From contig JADCHX010000021.1 of assembly GCA_020248265.1 (NCBI GenBank), positions 62,001 through 126,000 on the forward strand: DNA of 64,000 nucleotides. Reading direction: 5' to 3'. A program made the position numbers and the translations under genes. A model generated the notes under the pieces. The model was not told the DNA's origin. It saw only the letters and a program-made list of their open reading frames with translations, and made no database searches. Positions 39,506 to 48,816 of this stretch are shown here, one piece after another (within the stretch, counting starts at the first letter, position 1; each line of letters begins with the position of its first letter). The stretch is from Rhodocyclaceae bacterium (GTDB lineage: Bacteria; Pseudomonadota; Gammaproteobacteria; Burkholderiales; CAIKXV01).

Positions 39506-39789
39506 CGAATCTGGCGATCGCGGCACAGCGCGAAGCCGGCGTAGCGCAGGCTTGGATGTCGGTGGACCACACGGGTCTTTCTCGAGCAAGTCGTACCGCG
39601 CGATTGCAGCGATGCGATCATCGCGCACCTCGCCTATCCGGCGGGACAAACGGACACGGTCAGTATTCCCTGCCGGCATGGTGCATGCCAGACCGCATCT
39701 TGAGCGCCGGCGCTGCAACGGCTACAGTCGATGCATGCCAGCGGCCCGGTTGATTGGCAGACGGGCCGCGGCAGACGAGGAGAGGCGCA
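39506..39789. other. Leader region of the catabolic operon
   Basis: About 280 bases between the palindromic element and the SDR gene. No gene is recognisable; a promoter for the operon must lie here or upstream, but no clear -35/-10 pair is visible. Confidence 0.35.
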
Positions 39790-40590
39790 GTGGCAAGGCT
39801 GGAAGGAAAGGTGGTCTGCCTCACCGGTGCCGGTGCCGGCATCGCGAAGGCGACCGCGCGTGCCTGTGCGCGCGAAGGCGCGGGCGTCGCGCTGTTCGAG
39901 ATCGACCGGGCGCTGGGTGAAGCCGCGGCGCGCCAGATCGTCGAGGAGGGCGGCCGTGCGCTGTTCGTGCACACCGACGTGACGCAGGATGACAGCGTGC
40001 GCGATGCGATCGCGGCGACTGCGAGTGAATTCGGCCGCATCGACGTACTGTTCAACTGCGCTGGCGGCTCGTCGCAGGATGACCGTCCGGTGCACGAGAT
40101 GGACCTTGATGTCTGGCACCGTACGATGGCGCTGAACCTGCTGCATCCGTTCCTGATGTGCCGCCACGGCATCCCGCACATGATGAAGGCTGGCAGCGGA
40201 TCGATCATCAACGTCACCTCGCATCTCGGGCTGGTCGGCTCGGTGAAGCCGGCCTATGCCGCGACCAAGGGCGGCATCATCTCGTTCACGAAGACGCTGG
40301 CCGCGCAGTACGTGGCCCATGGCATCCGCGCCAACGCGATCGCGCCCGGCTCGGTGCGCACCGAGCGGGCGATCGGCCGCTACGAGGGCGGCGGCCTCGA
40401 TCCCGCTTCGCCGGCGGCGCGCGAGCGGGCGACGTTCCAGAAGCTGTACCCATTTTCGAAGGGCGAGCCGGACGACATCGCGCCGATCGCCGTGTTCCTG
40501 GCCTCCGACGAATCGCGGATGCTGACCGGCACTACCATCGCCGCCGATGGCGGGCGGTCGAGTTACCTGAAGGTGTATGCGGGCGACTGA
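39790..40590 (+). CDS. SDR-family NAD(P)-dependent dehydrogenase
   Basis: A 266-residue classical short-chain dehydrogenase. VVCLTGAGAGIAKATA is the nucleotide-binding TGxxxGI motif, DVLFNCAGG the NNAG equivalent, IINVTSHLG has the catalytic Ser and PAYAATKGGIISFTK the YxxxK pair. The family end MLTGTTIAADGG is normal. GTG at 39790 is preferred because GAGGAG lies about 8 bases upstream and the family begins at LEGKVVCLTG; an ATG 12 codons earlier is possible. First gene of the SDR-TauD-Bug-GMC-Bug-MLE run. Confidence 0.87.
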   Translation: MARLEGKVVCLTGAGAGIAKATARACAREGAGVALFEIDRALGEAAARQIVEEGGRALFVHTDVTQDDSVRDAIAATASEFGRIDVLFNCAGGSSQDDRPVHEMDLDVWHRTMALNLLHPFLMCRHGIPHMMKAGSGSIINVTSHLGLVGSVKPAYAATKGGIISFTKTLAAQYVAHGIRANAIAPGSVRTERAIGRYEGGGLDPASPAARERATFQKLYPFSKGEPDDIAPIAVFLASDESRMLTGTTIAADGGRSSYLKVYAGD

Positions 40591-40639
40591 CCTGCGGCAC
40601 CGTGCCATGCCCTGCATGGCCCAGCGAGGAGAGCATGCG

Positions 40640-41605
40640 ATGACCCCTGTAACTGCCGCCGGCGCCCAGAAGCCCGGCCCGATCGAAGTCGTACTGGCCC
40701 GTGCCGCACTGGGTGCCGAAGTGCGCGGCGTCGACCTCACGAAGATCGACGATGCGATGTTCGACCGGCTGCACGACATCTGGCTGGAGAACCTGCTGCT
40801 CGTGTTCCGCGGCCAGCGTTTCGCCGCAGAGGACTTAGTCACGCTGGTACGCCGCTTCGGCACGCCGGTGACCTCGTCGGCGCTGCACAAGCGCGGCCTC
40901 GAAGAGCGCACCGCGAACAAGGTGTTCAACCTGCCGCCGGAGGTGACAGTCGTCACCAACGTCAAGGAGAATGGCAAGTCGGTCGGTATCCTCGGCGATG
41001 GCGAGGTGGTCTGGCATTCCGACTTCTCGTTCAAGGAAGCGCCGACCGCCGCGCGCATGCTGCTCGCCGTCGAGATACCGCCCGCAGGCGGCCTCACCTA
41101 CTTCACCAACTGCTACGCGGCCTACGACACGCTGCCGGACGCGATGAAGCGCCGCTTGAGCGGCATGACCATCAAGCAGGCCAACATCGTCGACACCGCG
41201 ATGCAGGTCCGGCCGGGTGCCTCGCTCGACATGGACATCCGCGAGGTGCCGGGGCCCAGCCATCCGGTGATCTCGACGCATCCGGAGACCGGCCGTAACA
41301 TGATCTTCCTCGGCCGCCGCCACGGTGCCTACGTGAACGGACTGTCGCTGGAGGACTCCGAGGCGCTGCTGGATGAACTGTGGGCGCACACGGTGCAGCC
41401 GAAGTTCACCTATGTGCATGAATGGGCGGTCGGCGACGTGGTCGTGTGGGACAACCGCGCGACGCTGCACAGGCGCGACGCGTTCCAGTCCGACAGCCGG
41501 CGTGTGCTGTATGCGGCTCAGGTGGAGGGACACCGGCCTTGCGAGGCGGCCGACGCGCTCGCGCTGCCAGCGCATGCGCGGTACGCACAGACGGCTGTCG
41601 CGTGA
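40640..41605 (+). CDS. TauD/TfdA-family 2-oxoglutarate dioxygenase
   Basis: A 321-residue Fe(II)/2OG dioxygenase. VFRGQRFAAEDLVTLVRRFG opens the fold, VVWHSDFSF has the HxD metal ligands, and VVWDNRATLHRRD holds the distal His and the 2OG-binding Arg. Cytoplasmic. The family oxidises taurine, 2,4-D, carnitine-like or small carboxylate substrates; the specificity is unknown. GAGGAG precedes ATG 40640. The stop overlaps the next gene's ATG (TGATG). Confidence 0.87.
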   Translation: MTPVTAAGAQKPGPIEVVLARAALGAEVRGVDLTKIDDAMFDRLHDIWLENLLLVFRGQRFAAEDLVTLVRRFGTPVTSSALHKRGLEERTANKVFNLPPEVTVVTNVKENGKSVGILGDGEVVWHSDFSFKEAPTAARMLLAVEIPPAGGLTYFTNCYAAYDTLPDAMKRRLSGMTIKQANIVDTAMQVRPGASLDMDIREVPGPSHPVISTHPETGRNMIFLGRRHGAYVNGLSLEDSEALLDELWAHTVQPKFTYVHEWAVGDVVVWDNRATLHRRDAFQSDSRRVLYAAQVEGHRPCEAADALALPAHARYAQTAVA

Positions 41606-42561
41606 TGCGCGCCATCGCAACGGCCTTGGCCGCGTTATCCCTCGTGGCGTCGCCTGCCCTCGCGCAGCCCTTCCCGTCGAAACCGGTGCGCATCGTCGTC
41701 GGCTTCGGTGCCGGCGGCGGCACCGACATCGCGGCACGCTCGATCGCCCAGAAGCTCACCGAGAGCTTCGGCAGCAACTTCATCGTCGACAACCGGCCCG
41801 GCGCCGCCGGGAACCTCGCCGGGGACATCGTCGCGCGCGCGCCGGCCGACGGCCACACGATGCTGATGGCCAATTCGACCATCGCCATCCCGAGCCTGTC
41901 TGCGAAGCCGCCGTTCGACATCCGCAAGGACTTCATTCCGCTGAGCCTGGTGGCGCTAGGGCCTTCGGTGCTGGTCGTGCATCCCAGCCTGCCGGTGAAG
42001 GATCTGAAGGGGCTGATCGCGCTGGCGAAGTCCAAGCCGGGCGAACTGTCGTTCGGTTCCGGCGGCATCGGCAACATCACCCACCTGGCGATGGAACTGA
42101 TGCTGTCCCAGGCTGTCGTGCGCATGGTGCACATCCCGTACAAGGGTGGCGCACCGTCGGTGGTCGGACTGGTGTCGGGCGAGGTCGCGACGCTGTTCAC
42201 TTCGATACCGACCGCACTGCCGATGATCAACGCCGGCAAGATGCGCGCGATCGGCGTGTCGATCTCGAACCGCAACCCGGCGCTGCCCAACGTGCCGACG
42301 CTGGCCGAGGCCGGCCTGCCCGGCTACTACGCGGCCTCCTGGTATGGGTTGCTGCTGCCCTCGGGTGTGCCGAAGCCGGTGGTTGACGTGCTGTCGAAGG
42401 AGATCGTCGCCGCGATGCAGGTGCCCGCGGTGCGAGAGAGCATGGTCCGGCAGGGCTTCGAGCCGGTCGGCAACGCCCCCGACGAATTCGCCCGCTTCAT
42501 CCGCGAGGAGATCCCGCGCTGGGAGCGCGTGGTGAAGGCGGCCGGCATCAAGCCTGAGTAG
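41605..42561 (+). CDS. Bug/TctC-family receptor, first of two in the operon
   Basis: A 318-residue receptor: signal peptide AIATALAALSLVASPALAQ, FPSKPVRIVVGFGAGGGTDI, VDNRPGAAGNLAGDIVA, ADGHTMLMANS, IPYKGGAPSVVGLVSGEV and LLLPSGVPKPVV. Start at 41605, coupled to the dioxygenase by a TGATG overlap. The GMC gene begins 12 bases after the stop. It probably brings the operon's substrate to notice or to a transporter, since no permease is encoded. Confidence 0.92.
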   Translation: MRAIATALAALSLVASPALAQPFPSKPVRIVVGFGAGGGTDIAARSIAQKLTESFGSNFIVDNRPGAAGNLAGDIVARAPADGHTMLMANSTIAIPSLSAKPPFDIRKDFIPLSLVALGPSVLVVHPSLPVKDLKGLIALAKSKPGELSFGSGGIGNITHLAMELMLSQAVVRMVHIPYKGGAPSVVGLVSGEVATLFTSIPTALPMINAGKMRAIGVSISNRNPALPNVPTLAEAGLPGYYAASWYGLLLPSGVPKPVVDVLSKEIVAAMQVPAVRESMVRQGFEPVGNAPDEFARFIREEIPRWERVVKAAGIKPE

Positions 42562-42573
42562 ACGGAGCAAGCC

Positions 42574-44211
42574 ATGTACGTATCGACTATCCCGCAGGAT
42601 GCCGCGTTCGATTATGTGATCGTCGGATCGGGCTCTTCGGGCTGCGCGGTCGCCAACCGCCTGAGCGCCGACGGGCGGCACCAGGTGCTGCTGATCGAAG
42701 CCGGCGGCCGTGACAACAACATCAACATCCAGGTGCCGCTGATGGTGGCCAACGTGCTCAACAGCACGCGCTGGACCTGGCCCTACGAGACCGAGCCGCA
42801 GGTGCACCTGAACGGCAAGCCGCAGAAGTGGTCGCGCGGGCGCGTGATCGGCGGATCGAGTTCGATCAACGGCAACCTGTTCGTGCGCGGGGATCCGGCC
42901 GAGTACGATGCCTGGCGCGACCGGATGGATTGTACGGGCTGGGGCTACGAAGACCTGCTGCCGATCTTCAAGCGGCTGGAGGACTTCCCCGAGGGTGACC
43001 CGGCGGTGCGCGGACGGGGAGGCCCGATCCACTGCACCCGGCTCGACCGCTTCGATGCGCTGGCCGATGCGTTCGTCGGTGCCTGCACCGAAGCAGGCTA
43101 TCCGTACCTGCCCGACTACAATGACGGCAGCTATGAAGGCGCGTTCTACCTGCAGTACTCGACCCGCAAGGGCCTGCGCAACAGTTCCGCGGCGGGTTAC
43201 CTGCGCCCGGCGATCCGCCGGCCGAACCTCACCGTGCTCACCGAGGCGGTTGCGACGCGCGTGCTGATGGATGGCAAGGTCGCCACCGGCGTGGAGTACC
43301 GTCAGGGCGACCAGATCCGCGCCGTGAAGGCGCGCCGGGAGGTGGTCCTGTCGGCCGGACCGCTGGCTTCGCCGCACCTGCTTGAACTGTCCGGCATCGG
43401 CAACCCGGACCTCCTGCAGCGCTTCGGCATCCCGCTGGTGCACGCGCTGCCGGGCGTCGGCGAAAACCTGCGTGACCATCCGAACTCGCGCATGACCTTC
43501 GAGTGCAGCCAGCCGATCACGATCAACGACGTGCTGCGTAACCCGATCCGGAAGATGCGCGAAGGCCTGCGCTTCATCCTGAAGCGGGAAGGGCTGCTGA
43601 CGATCTGCTCGGCCAGCGCACAGATGAACTACCGGGTGATGCCGGATGCGAAGCGGCCCGACATGGTGCTGCGACTGCTGCCGCTGTCGGGGAAGGACCG
43701 TTATGCGCGGACCGCCCGCTACGGTCTCGATCCGTTCCCGGGCTTCACCTTCGGCGTCACCGTGCTGCAGCCACGCTCGACCGGGACGGTGCACCTGCAG
43801 TCGCCGGATCCGCTGAAGCAGGCGAGCATGGATCCGAAGTACCTGTCGAACGAGAGCGACGCGATGATGTTCCTCGCCGGCATGCGCATCGCCCGCAAGG
43901 TCGCGCAGATGCCCGCGCTCGGGTCGATGATCGTGCGCGAGACGCGGCCGGGACCGGAGGTCGACGATGATCAGGGCCTGCTAGAGTACATGCGCGGCAC
44001 GATCCAGACGAGCTGGCACATGGTCGGCACGACGAAGATGGGCGTCGACGACGCGGCGGTGGTCGACCCGCAGCTGCGCGTGCGTGGGGTGGATCGCCTG
44101 CGCGTCATCGACTCTGGCATCTGCCCGACCATCCCGTCGTCGAACACCAACATCCCCGCGATCGCCATCGGCGAGAAGGGCGCGGACCTCGTGCTGGCGG
44201 CCGCTGGCTGA
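42574..44211 (+). CDS. GMC-family FAD oxidoreductase
   Basis: A 545-residue flavoprotein: YVIVGSGSSGCAVANRLSAD for FAD, RGRVIGGSSSINGNLFVRG (signature 1), LSAGPLASPHLLELSGIGNP (signature 2), and the catalytic TSWHMVGTTKMG (His) with PSSNTNIPAIAIG (Asn). It is close in length to choline dehydrogenase-like enzymes and would oxidise an alcohol to the aldehyde or further. Weak ribosome site (GGAGC). Between two Bug genes in the same run; distinct from the larger GMC enzyme at 5927. Confidence 0.9.
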   Translation: MYVSTIPQDAAFDYVIVGSGSSGCAVANRLSADGRHQVLLIEAGGRDNNINIQVPLMVANVLNSTRWTWPYETEPQVHLNGKPQKWSRGRVIGGSSSINGNLFVRGDPAEYDAWRDRMDCTGWGYEDLLPIFKRLEDFPEGDPAVRGRGGPIHCTRLDRFDALADAFVGACTEAGYPYLPDYNDGSYEGAFYLQYSTRKGLRNSSAAGYLRPAIRRPNLTVLTEAVATRVLMDGKVATGVEYRQGDQIRAVKARREVVLSAGPLASPHLLELSGIGNPDLLQRFGIPLVHALPGVGENLRDHPNSRMTFECSQPITINDVLRNPIRKMREGLRFILKREGLLTICSASAQMNYRVMPDAKRPDMVLRLLPLSGKDRYARTARYGLDPFPGFTFGVTVLQPRSTGTVHLQSPDPLKQASMDPKYLSNESDAMMFLAGMRIARKVAQMPALGSMIVRETRPGPEVDDDQGLLEYMRGTIQTSWHMVGTTKMGVDDAAVVDPQLRVRGVDRLRVIDSGICPTIPSSNTNIPAIAIGEKGADLVLAAAG

Positions 44212-44255
44212 GGGCGCAGCATCCACATGCAGGACCTATCGAGGGAGTGATCGAC

Positions 44256-45263
44256 ATGGACTCGCGCCTTTCCCGCAGGTCGCCGCACCCGGCTGCGGCG
44301 GTTCCCGCGCTGCTCGCGGCGGCAGTGGCATGCACGGCTGGCAGTGCCCTGGCCCAGGCACCTGCCTGGCCGTCGAAGCCGGTGCGCATCGTCGTCGGTT
44401 TCGTGCCGGGTGGTGCCACCGACACCATCGGCCGCACGGTCGCGCAGCAGCTCGGCGAGCGGTTCGGGCGCACCGTGGTCGTCGAGAACCGCGCCGGCGC
44501 GAGTGGCACGATCGCCGCCGAGTTCGTCGCGCGCGCACCGGCGGACGGCTACACCATGATCATGGCCACCCAGACCACGCATGCCGTGGTGCCCTACATG
44601 ATGCCGAAGCTGCCCTACGACCCGATCAGGGATTTCACGCCAGTCGTGATCGCCGCGCAGAACACGCTGCTGGTCGTGGTGACGCCGTCGATGCCGGTGA
44701 AATCGATCAAGGACCTGGTGGCACTCGCCCGCACCCGGCCCGGTGAACTCTCGTTCGCGACTGGTGGCGTGGGCTCTTCGCCCCACATGGCCGGGGAACT
44801 CTTCGCGCGGATGGCGAAGGTGCAGATGACACCGGTGTTCTACAAGGGCGATGCCGCTGCCGTGGTGGACGTGATCGGCGGCCGGGTGCCGATCATGTTC
44901 CTCAACATCACAAACATGATCCAGCACATCAGAGCCGGCAAGCTGCGCGGGCTGGCGGTCACGGCGGGCAAGCGCTCGGCGATCCTGCCGGAGTTCCCGA
45001 CCGTCGCCGAGGGCGGCCTGCCGGGCTTCGAGGTCGTCACCTGGTTCGGGCTGCTGGCACCGGCGGGCACGCCGGCCGACGTGGTCTCGCGCATCAACCG
45101 CGACACAAACCAGGCCCTCGCGGTGCCTGCGGTGCGCGAACAGATGGCGACGCTTGGGATCGAGCCGGTGGGTGGAACGCCGGAGCAGTTCGCCGCGCTG
45201 CTGAAGGAAGAGAACGCCCGCTGGAGCCGGATGGTCGGCGACCTCCGCCTGCGCACCGATTGA
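44256..45263 (+). CDS. Bug/TctC-family receptor, second of two in the operon
   Basis: A 335-residue receptor: signal core ALLAAAVACTAGSALAQ, WPSKPVRIVVGFVPGGATDT, VENRAGASGTIAAEFVA, ADGYTMIMATQT, PVFYKGDAAAVVDVIGGRV and GLLAPAGTPADVV. GAGGGAG lies 8 bases before ATG 44256, which favours it over GTG 44247. The second-lobe loop reads FYKGDAA rather than the usual PYKGxxP, so its ligand probably differs from that of the receptor at 41605. Confidence 0.92.
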   Translation: MDSRLSRRSPHPAAAVPALLAAAVACTAGSALAQAPAWPSKPVRIVVGFVPGGATDTIGRTVAQQLGERFGRTVVVENRAGASGTIAAEFVARAPADGYTMIMATQTTHAVVPYMMPKLPYDPIRDFTPVVIAAQNTLLVVVTPSMPVKSIKDLVALARTRPGELSFATGGVGSSPHMAGELFARMAKVQMTPVFYKGDAAAVVDVIGGRVPIMFLNITNMIQHIRAGKLRGLAVTAGKRSAILPEFPTVAEGGLPGFEVVTWFGLLAPAGTPADVVSRINRDTNQALAVPAVREQMATLGIEPVGGTPEQFAALLKEENARWSRMVGDLRLRTD

Positions 45264-45276
45264 ACAGGATGGCTAC

Positions 45277-46446
45277 ATGATCGAACGCATCGAGATCCAC
45301 GTCACCGCGCTGTCGACGCGCCTGAAACGCATCTTCGCCAGCGGCACCTACGACACCGGGCCGGACGACAGCATCACCAGCAAGCCGGTGCTGGTGAAGG
45401 TGCATGCCGACGGCGTGGTCGGCTACGGGCAGATCCGCCCGATCAGCCCCGGCCACTTCGTCGCCGACACCACGCAGAGCATGGTGGCGGCGATCCGTGA
45501 GTTCTACGGCCCGGCGATGATCGGGCGGTCGCTGTTCGACAGCGAGTCGATCAACGAGATGTTCGACAACCGCCTCGCCGGCAACCCGGCCGCACGCGCG
45601 GTGCTCGACATCGCGGTGCGCGACGCGCAGGGCAAGGCGCTCGGCCGGCCGGTGCACGATCTGATCGGTGGCTGCTGCCAGCCGCGTATCCCGCTGGAGT
45701 GGTCGGTCAGCATGGCCCAGGACGTGCAGACGGTGATCGATGAATCGCTGCGTGCGGTGAACGAGTTCGGCATCCGCGTGCTGTGCCTGAAGATGGCCGA
45801 CCGGCGCGGCTGGCGCCATGACGTGAAGGTGTTCGCTGCGGTGCGCGCGGCTGTGGGCGACGAGGTGATGATCGGCATCGATCCGAATACCGGCTGGACG
45901 CTCGCCGACAGCCTGCTCGCCATCGCGGAGCTCAAGCCGATGGGCCTGGGCTACATCGAGCAGCCGATCGAACGCCGGGACCTGCGCGGGTTGGCGCAGA
46001 TCCGCCAGGCGGCCGGGGGCGTGCCCGTGATGGCCGACGAGGGCGTGTTCACGCTGCAGGACGCATGGGCGCTCGCAGAGGCGCGCGCGGTCGATGCGCT
46101 GTGCATCAAGCTGTACAAGGTCGGCGGCCTCACGGCTGGCAAGAAGATCGCCGCGGTAGCCGAGGCGGCGAACGTGCAGCTCAATTGCGGCGGGCTGGCG
46201 GTGCAGTCGCAACTCGAGGCGGCTGCCGGTGCGCACTTCTATGCCAGCACGCCGGCCGCGCGCATGATGGGTGCCGCCGAGTTCGTGTTCGGCCTGAACG
46301 CGCATGTGAAGGATCCGCTGTGCCCGGAGAGCGAGTTCCGGGTGCGCGACGGCCATGTCGATGTGCCGAAGGGGGCCGGCCTGGGCGTGCACATCGACGA
46401 GGCGCTGCTGAAGAAGAACACGCTGCTGCACGAGCGGATCGGCTGA
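45277..46446 (+). CDS. Mandelate racemase/muconate lactonizing enzyme family protein
   Basis: A 389-residue enolase-superfamily enzyme. N-terminal capping domain with RIFASGTYDTGPDDSIT, then barrel landmarks: RVLCLKMADR with one Lys of the KxK pair, GIDPNTGWT with the first metal Asp, GYIEQPIE, PVMADEGVF with the third ligand, and CIKLYKVGG with the opposite Lys. This MLE-subgroup arrangement allows racemisation, cycloisomerisation or dehydration next to a carboxylate. LCLK replaces the usual KxK, so only one Lys is available on that face. It starts 13 bases after the second Bug gene. Confidence 0.88.
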   Translation: MIERIEIHVTALSTRLKRIFASGTYDTGPDDSITSKPVLVKVHADGVVGYGQIRPISPGHFVADTTQSMVAAIREFYGPAMIGRSLFDSESINEMFDNRLAGNPAARAVLDIAVRDAQGKALGRPVHDLIGGCCQPRIPLEWSVSMAQDVQTVIDESLRAVNEFGIRVLCLKMADRRGWRHDVKVFAAVRAAVGDEVMIGIDPNTGWTLADSLLAIAELKPMGLGYIEQPIERRDLRGLAQIRQAAGGVPVMADEGVFTLQDAWALAEARAVDALCIKLYKVGGLTAGKKIAAVAEAANVQLNCGGLAVQSQLEAAAGAHFYASTPAARMMGAAEFVFGLNAHVKDPLCPESEFRVRDGHVDVPKGAGLGVHIDEALLKKNTLLHERIG

Positions 46447-46460
46447 GACGGGTCGGGTCC

Positions 46461-46524
46461 GTCGAAGAGCGTCAGTCGAAGAGCGTCAGTCGAAGAGCGT
46501 CAGTCGAAGAACGTCAGTCCGTCA
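46461..46524. repeat. Tandem repeat of 14 bases
   Basis: GTCGAAGAGCGTCA is present four times head to tail (46461-46516, the last copy with one change), followed by a partial unit. It lies between convergent genes, and the stop codon of the ceramidase-like gene is inside its last copy. Confidence 0.9.
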
Positions 46525-47308
46525 GCATCCGCCGGCGCGAAAGGTAGGCTACGACTACCAGTGCCGCGATGGCTGACAGTACATGCTTGATCGTATGGCC
46601 GCTCACCATGCCTCCGGTCGCATCGAACACCAGTCGGTCGTTGCGGTCGAATGCGAGCGCCAGTGCGTACAGGGCAATGACCGACACGACGAGGCCGCCG
46701 CGCGTGTAGCGTGGCGGGTACAGCCAGACCAGGGCGACGATGCAGGCCATCGGCCAGGCCTGCATCAGCAGGTAGGGACGCAGGTCGCCGGCACCACGGG
46801 CTTCGCTCCAGCCCCAGTAGAGCACGCTGCCGATGCCGGCGGCGAGGAACACGGGCAGCAGGCGCAGGCCGTGGCGCACGCCGGCGCGCTCGCAGACGAT
46901 CGCCGCGAACCATGCCATGAATGCCAGCATCATCGCGAGGCGATCGATCAGCAGCCCATGGTTGTCGGGATCGAGGTGGTAGTAGCCCGAACCCAGCCCG
47001 ATCGACGCAATGCCGATGAAGAACGTGCAGTAGGGAATGGCCTCCGCGCGGTGCTCGAACAGCGGCCGATGGCGCTGTCGCCACAGGAAGGCCAGCCCGA
47101 TCGTGCCGGCCAGGATGAACAGCAGGTTCGATCCGGCATCCAGGCAGTTGGGCAGCCAGCCACAGGCTCGGCGATCCGCGAACTGGTGGTACTCCGGGGG
47201 CTGCGGCAGCGGCGGCAGCAGCGCCGCGCCGATGGCCATCACGACCGCGAGCCCGCACAGCGCCAGTGCCGCGTTCGACGGATGCCTGCGTGCCGTGCCG
47301 CCTGTCAC
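46514..47308 (-). CDS. Ceramidase-like seven-helix membrane protein
   Basis: A 264-residue protein of about seven membrane helices with the alkaline-ceramidase-type signature: FADRRACGWLPNCLDAGSNL, then GLGSGYYHLDPDNHGLLIDR, LAMMLAFMAWFAAI and, near the end, MVSGHTIKHVLSAIAALVV. The conserved His and Asp residues needed for the zinc site are present. The family hydrolyses amide or related lipid bonds, but bacterial members are uncharacterised. GTG 47308 overlaps the dacB stop by four bases. Last gene of the six-gene operon. Confidence 0.7.
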   Translation of the reverse strand: MTGGTARRHPSNAALALCGLAVVMAIGAALLPPLPQPPEYHQFADRRACGWLPNCLDAGSNLLFILAGTIGLAFLWRQRHRPLFEHRAEAIPYCTFFIGIASIGLGSGYYHLDPDNHGLLIDRLAMMLAFMAWFAAIVCERAGVRHGLRLLPVFLAAGIGSVLYWGWSEARGAGDLRPYLLMQAWPMACIVALVWLYPPRYTRGGLVVSVIALYALALAFDRNDRLVFDATGGMVSGHTIKHVLSAIAALVVVAYLSRRRMLTD

Positions 47309-48816
47309 GGCCGCTGGTGGGCCCAGCCGAGCAGCGCGTCGAATGCAGGCTGCGCGGCCAGTGCCTTCGGATGGTTGACGATCATCACCACCACGCTGCG
47401 CCGTCCGCGTGCATCGAGCACGTAGCCGGCGATCGCGCGCACGTCGTTCAATGAGCCGGTCTTGATGTGCGCCTGCCCGGCGATGCCCGAGTTGGCCAGC
47501 CGCCTGCGCATCGTGCCGTCGCTGGCGACCAGCGGCAGTGAAGCCATCAGTTCCGGCATCACCGGCGAGCGGAACGCGGCCACCAGAAGGTCTGACAGCC
47601 CCTTCGGCGTGATGCGCTCGATGCGCGACAGGCCGGACCCGTTCTCCACCACCAGCGAGGGCAGCGACAGCCGGCGGCTGCGTGCCCAGTCGGCGACGGC
47701 CTGCGACGAGCGGGCCCAGGTGGCGGGAACGCCCGGCCCCTGCCCCTGCACGCCGAGCGCGAGGTAGAGCTGCTGGGCCATCACGTTGTTGCTCCACTTG
47801 TTGATGTCGCGCACGATCTCCGACAGCGCCGGCGACACGTGCGCCGCCAGCACGCGCGGCCGCTCCCCGGCGCTGCCTTCACGCACCTGCCCGGTCAGCG
47901 TGCCGCCCAGATCGCGCCACAGTTGCTGGAACAGTCCGGCCACATACTCACGGTGCGACAGCACGCTGATCGGCCAGGCGCGCTCGCCGCAGGCGAGCGG
48001 ATAGCTCCCGGTGACGGTCACCTTCGCGGCGGCAGCCGTGCCCTGCACGTCGACCGCGAGCTTCGCGAACGGATTGCCGCAGTCGGGCGATGCGTCCGGC
48101 TTCACTGTCACGACCAGCGCGACCTGCGGCAGCGGCGGCTCGAGGCTCACCGTGACTGCGCCGCGCTGAGGGTCGGGCAGCAGGCGCACCATGACCGCGC
48201 GGAAGTTGACCAGCAGCGCGTCGGGCGGTGTGTTGTAGGGCCGCGAAGGCTCGTTGTCGAATACCGACGCATCGCGCGCCTCGATCGCGAACGCGCTGCG
48301 ATCGAGTACCAGGTCGCCGCGGATCTCGCGGATGCCGCGTGCACGCAGGGTGCGCAGCATCAGCCAGAACGCCTCCTGGGTCAGCCGGGGATCGCCGCTG
48401 CCGCGGATCACCAGGTCGCCGTCGAGTACGTCTCCGCGCTGCGGCGCCTGGGTCACCATCTCGGTGCGCCAGGTGAACGAGGGACCGAGCAGTTCGAGCG
48501 CTGCGAAGGTGGTCAGCAGCTTCATCGTCGAGGCGGGGTTCATCACGCTGTCGGCGTTGAGCGCGACCACGGGTTCGCCGCCGTCGAGGTCCTGCACCAG
48601 CAGGCCGACTGCCGATTCCGGGATGCCCGAGCGGGCCAGCGCGTTCGCGACCACCGTCGGCGTGCGGCCGCGCAGCTGCGCGCCGTTGCCGGTGCCGTTG
48701 CCAGGCTGTGCCACCGAGGGTAGCGCGAGCGGCAGCAGGATGGCGATGCAGGCCGCGCGGGCGGCGCGCAACAGCGTCCGCGTACCGCGTTGGCTGCGGG
48801 CGAAGGTCGCGGTCAT
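47305..48816 (-). CDS. dacB: D-alanyl-D-alanine carboxypeptidase/endopeptidase (PBP4 type)
   Basis: A 503-residue penicillin-binding protein of the DacB (S13) family. Signal peptide ending at LALPSVAQP; SxxK motif STMK (residues 96-99) in VMNPASTMKLLTTFAALE; SxN motif KWSNNVMAQ; KTG motif AHIKTGSLNDVRAIAGYV. The inserted domain between SxxK and SxN is present. It trims peptidoglycan cross-links in the periplasm. ATG 48816 overlaps the stop of the beta-CASP gene by four bases. Confidence 0.92.
   Translation of the reverse strand: MTATFARSQRGTRTLLRAARAACIAILLPLALPSVAQPGNGTGNGAQLRGRTPTVVANALARSGIPESAVGLLVQDLDGGEPVVALNADSVMNPASTMKLLTTFAALELLGPSFTWRTEMVTQAPQRGDVLDGDLVIRGSGDPRLTQEAFWLMLRTLRARGIREIRGDLVLDRSAFAIEARDASVFDNEPSRPYNTPPDALLVNFRAVMVRLLPDPQRGAVTVSLEPPLPQVALVVTVKPDASPDCGNPFAKLAVDVQGTAAAAKVTVTGSYPLACGERAWPISVLSHREYVAGLFQQLWRDLGGTLTGQVREGSAGERPRVLAAHVSPALSEIVRDINKWSNNVMAQQLYLALGVQGQGPGVPATWARSSQAVADWARSRRLSLPSLVVENGSGLSRIERITPKGLSDLLVAAFRSPVMPELMASLPLVASDGTMRRRLANSGIAGQAHIKTGSLNDVRAIAGYVLDARGRRSVVVMIVNHPKALAAQPAFDALLGWAHQRP

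Noticed and set aside
41956-43794. A 612-codon open frame on the minus strand
   Set aside because: It lies antisense to the Bug and GMC genes, whose motifs are intact, and shows only shadow composition.
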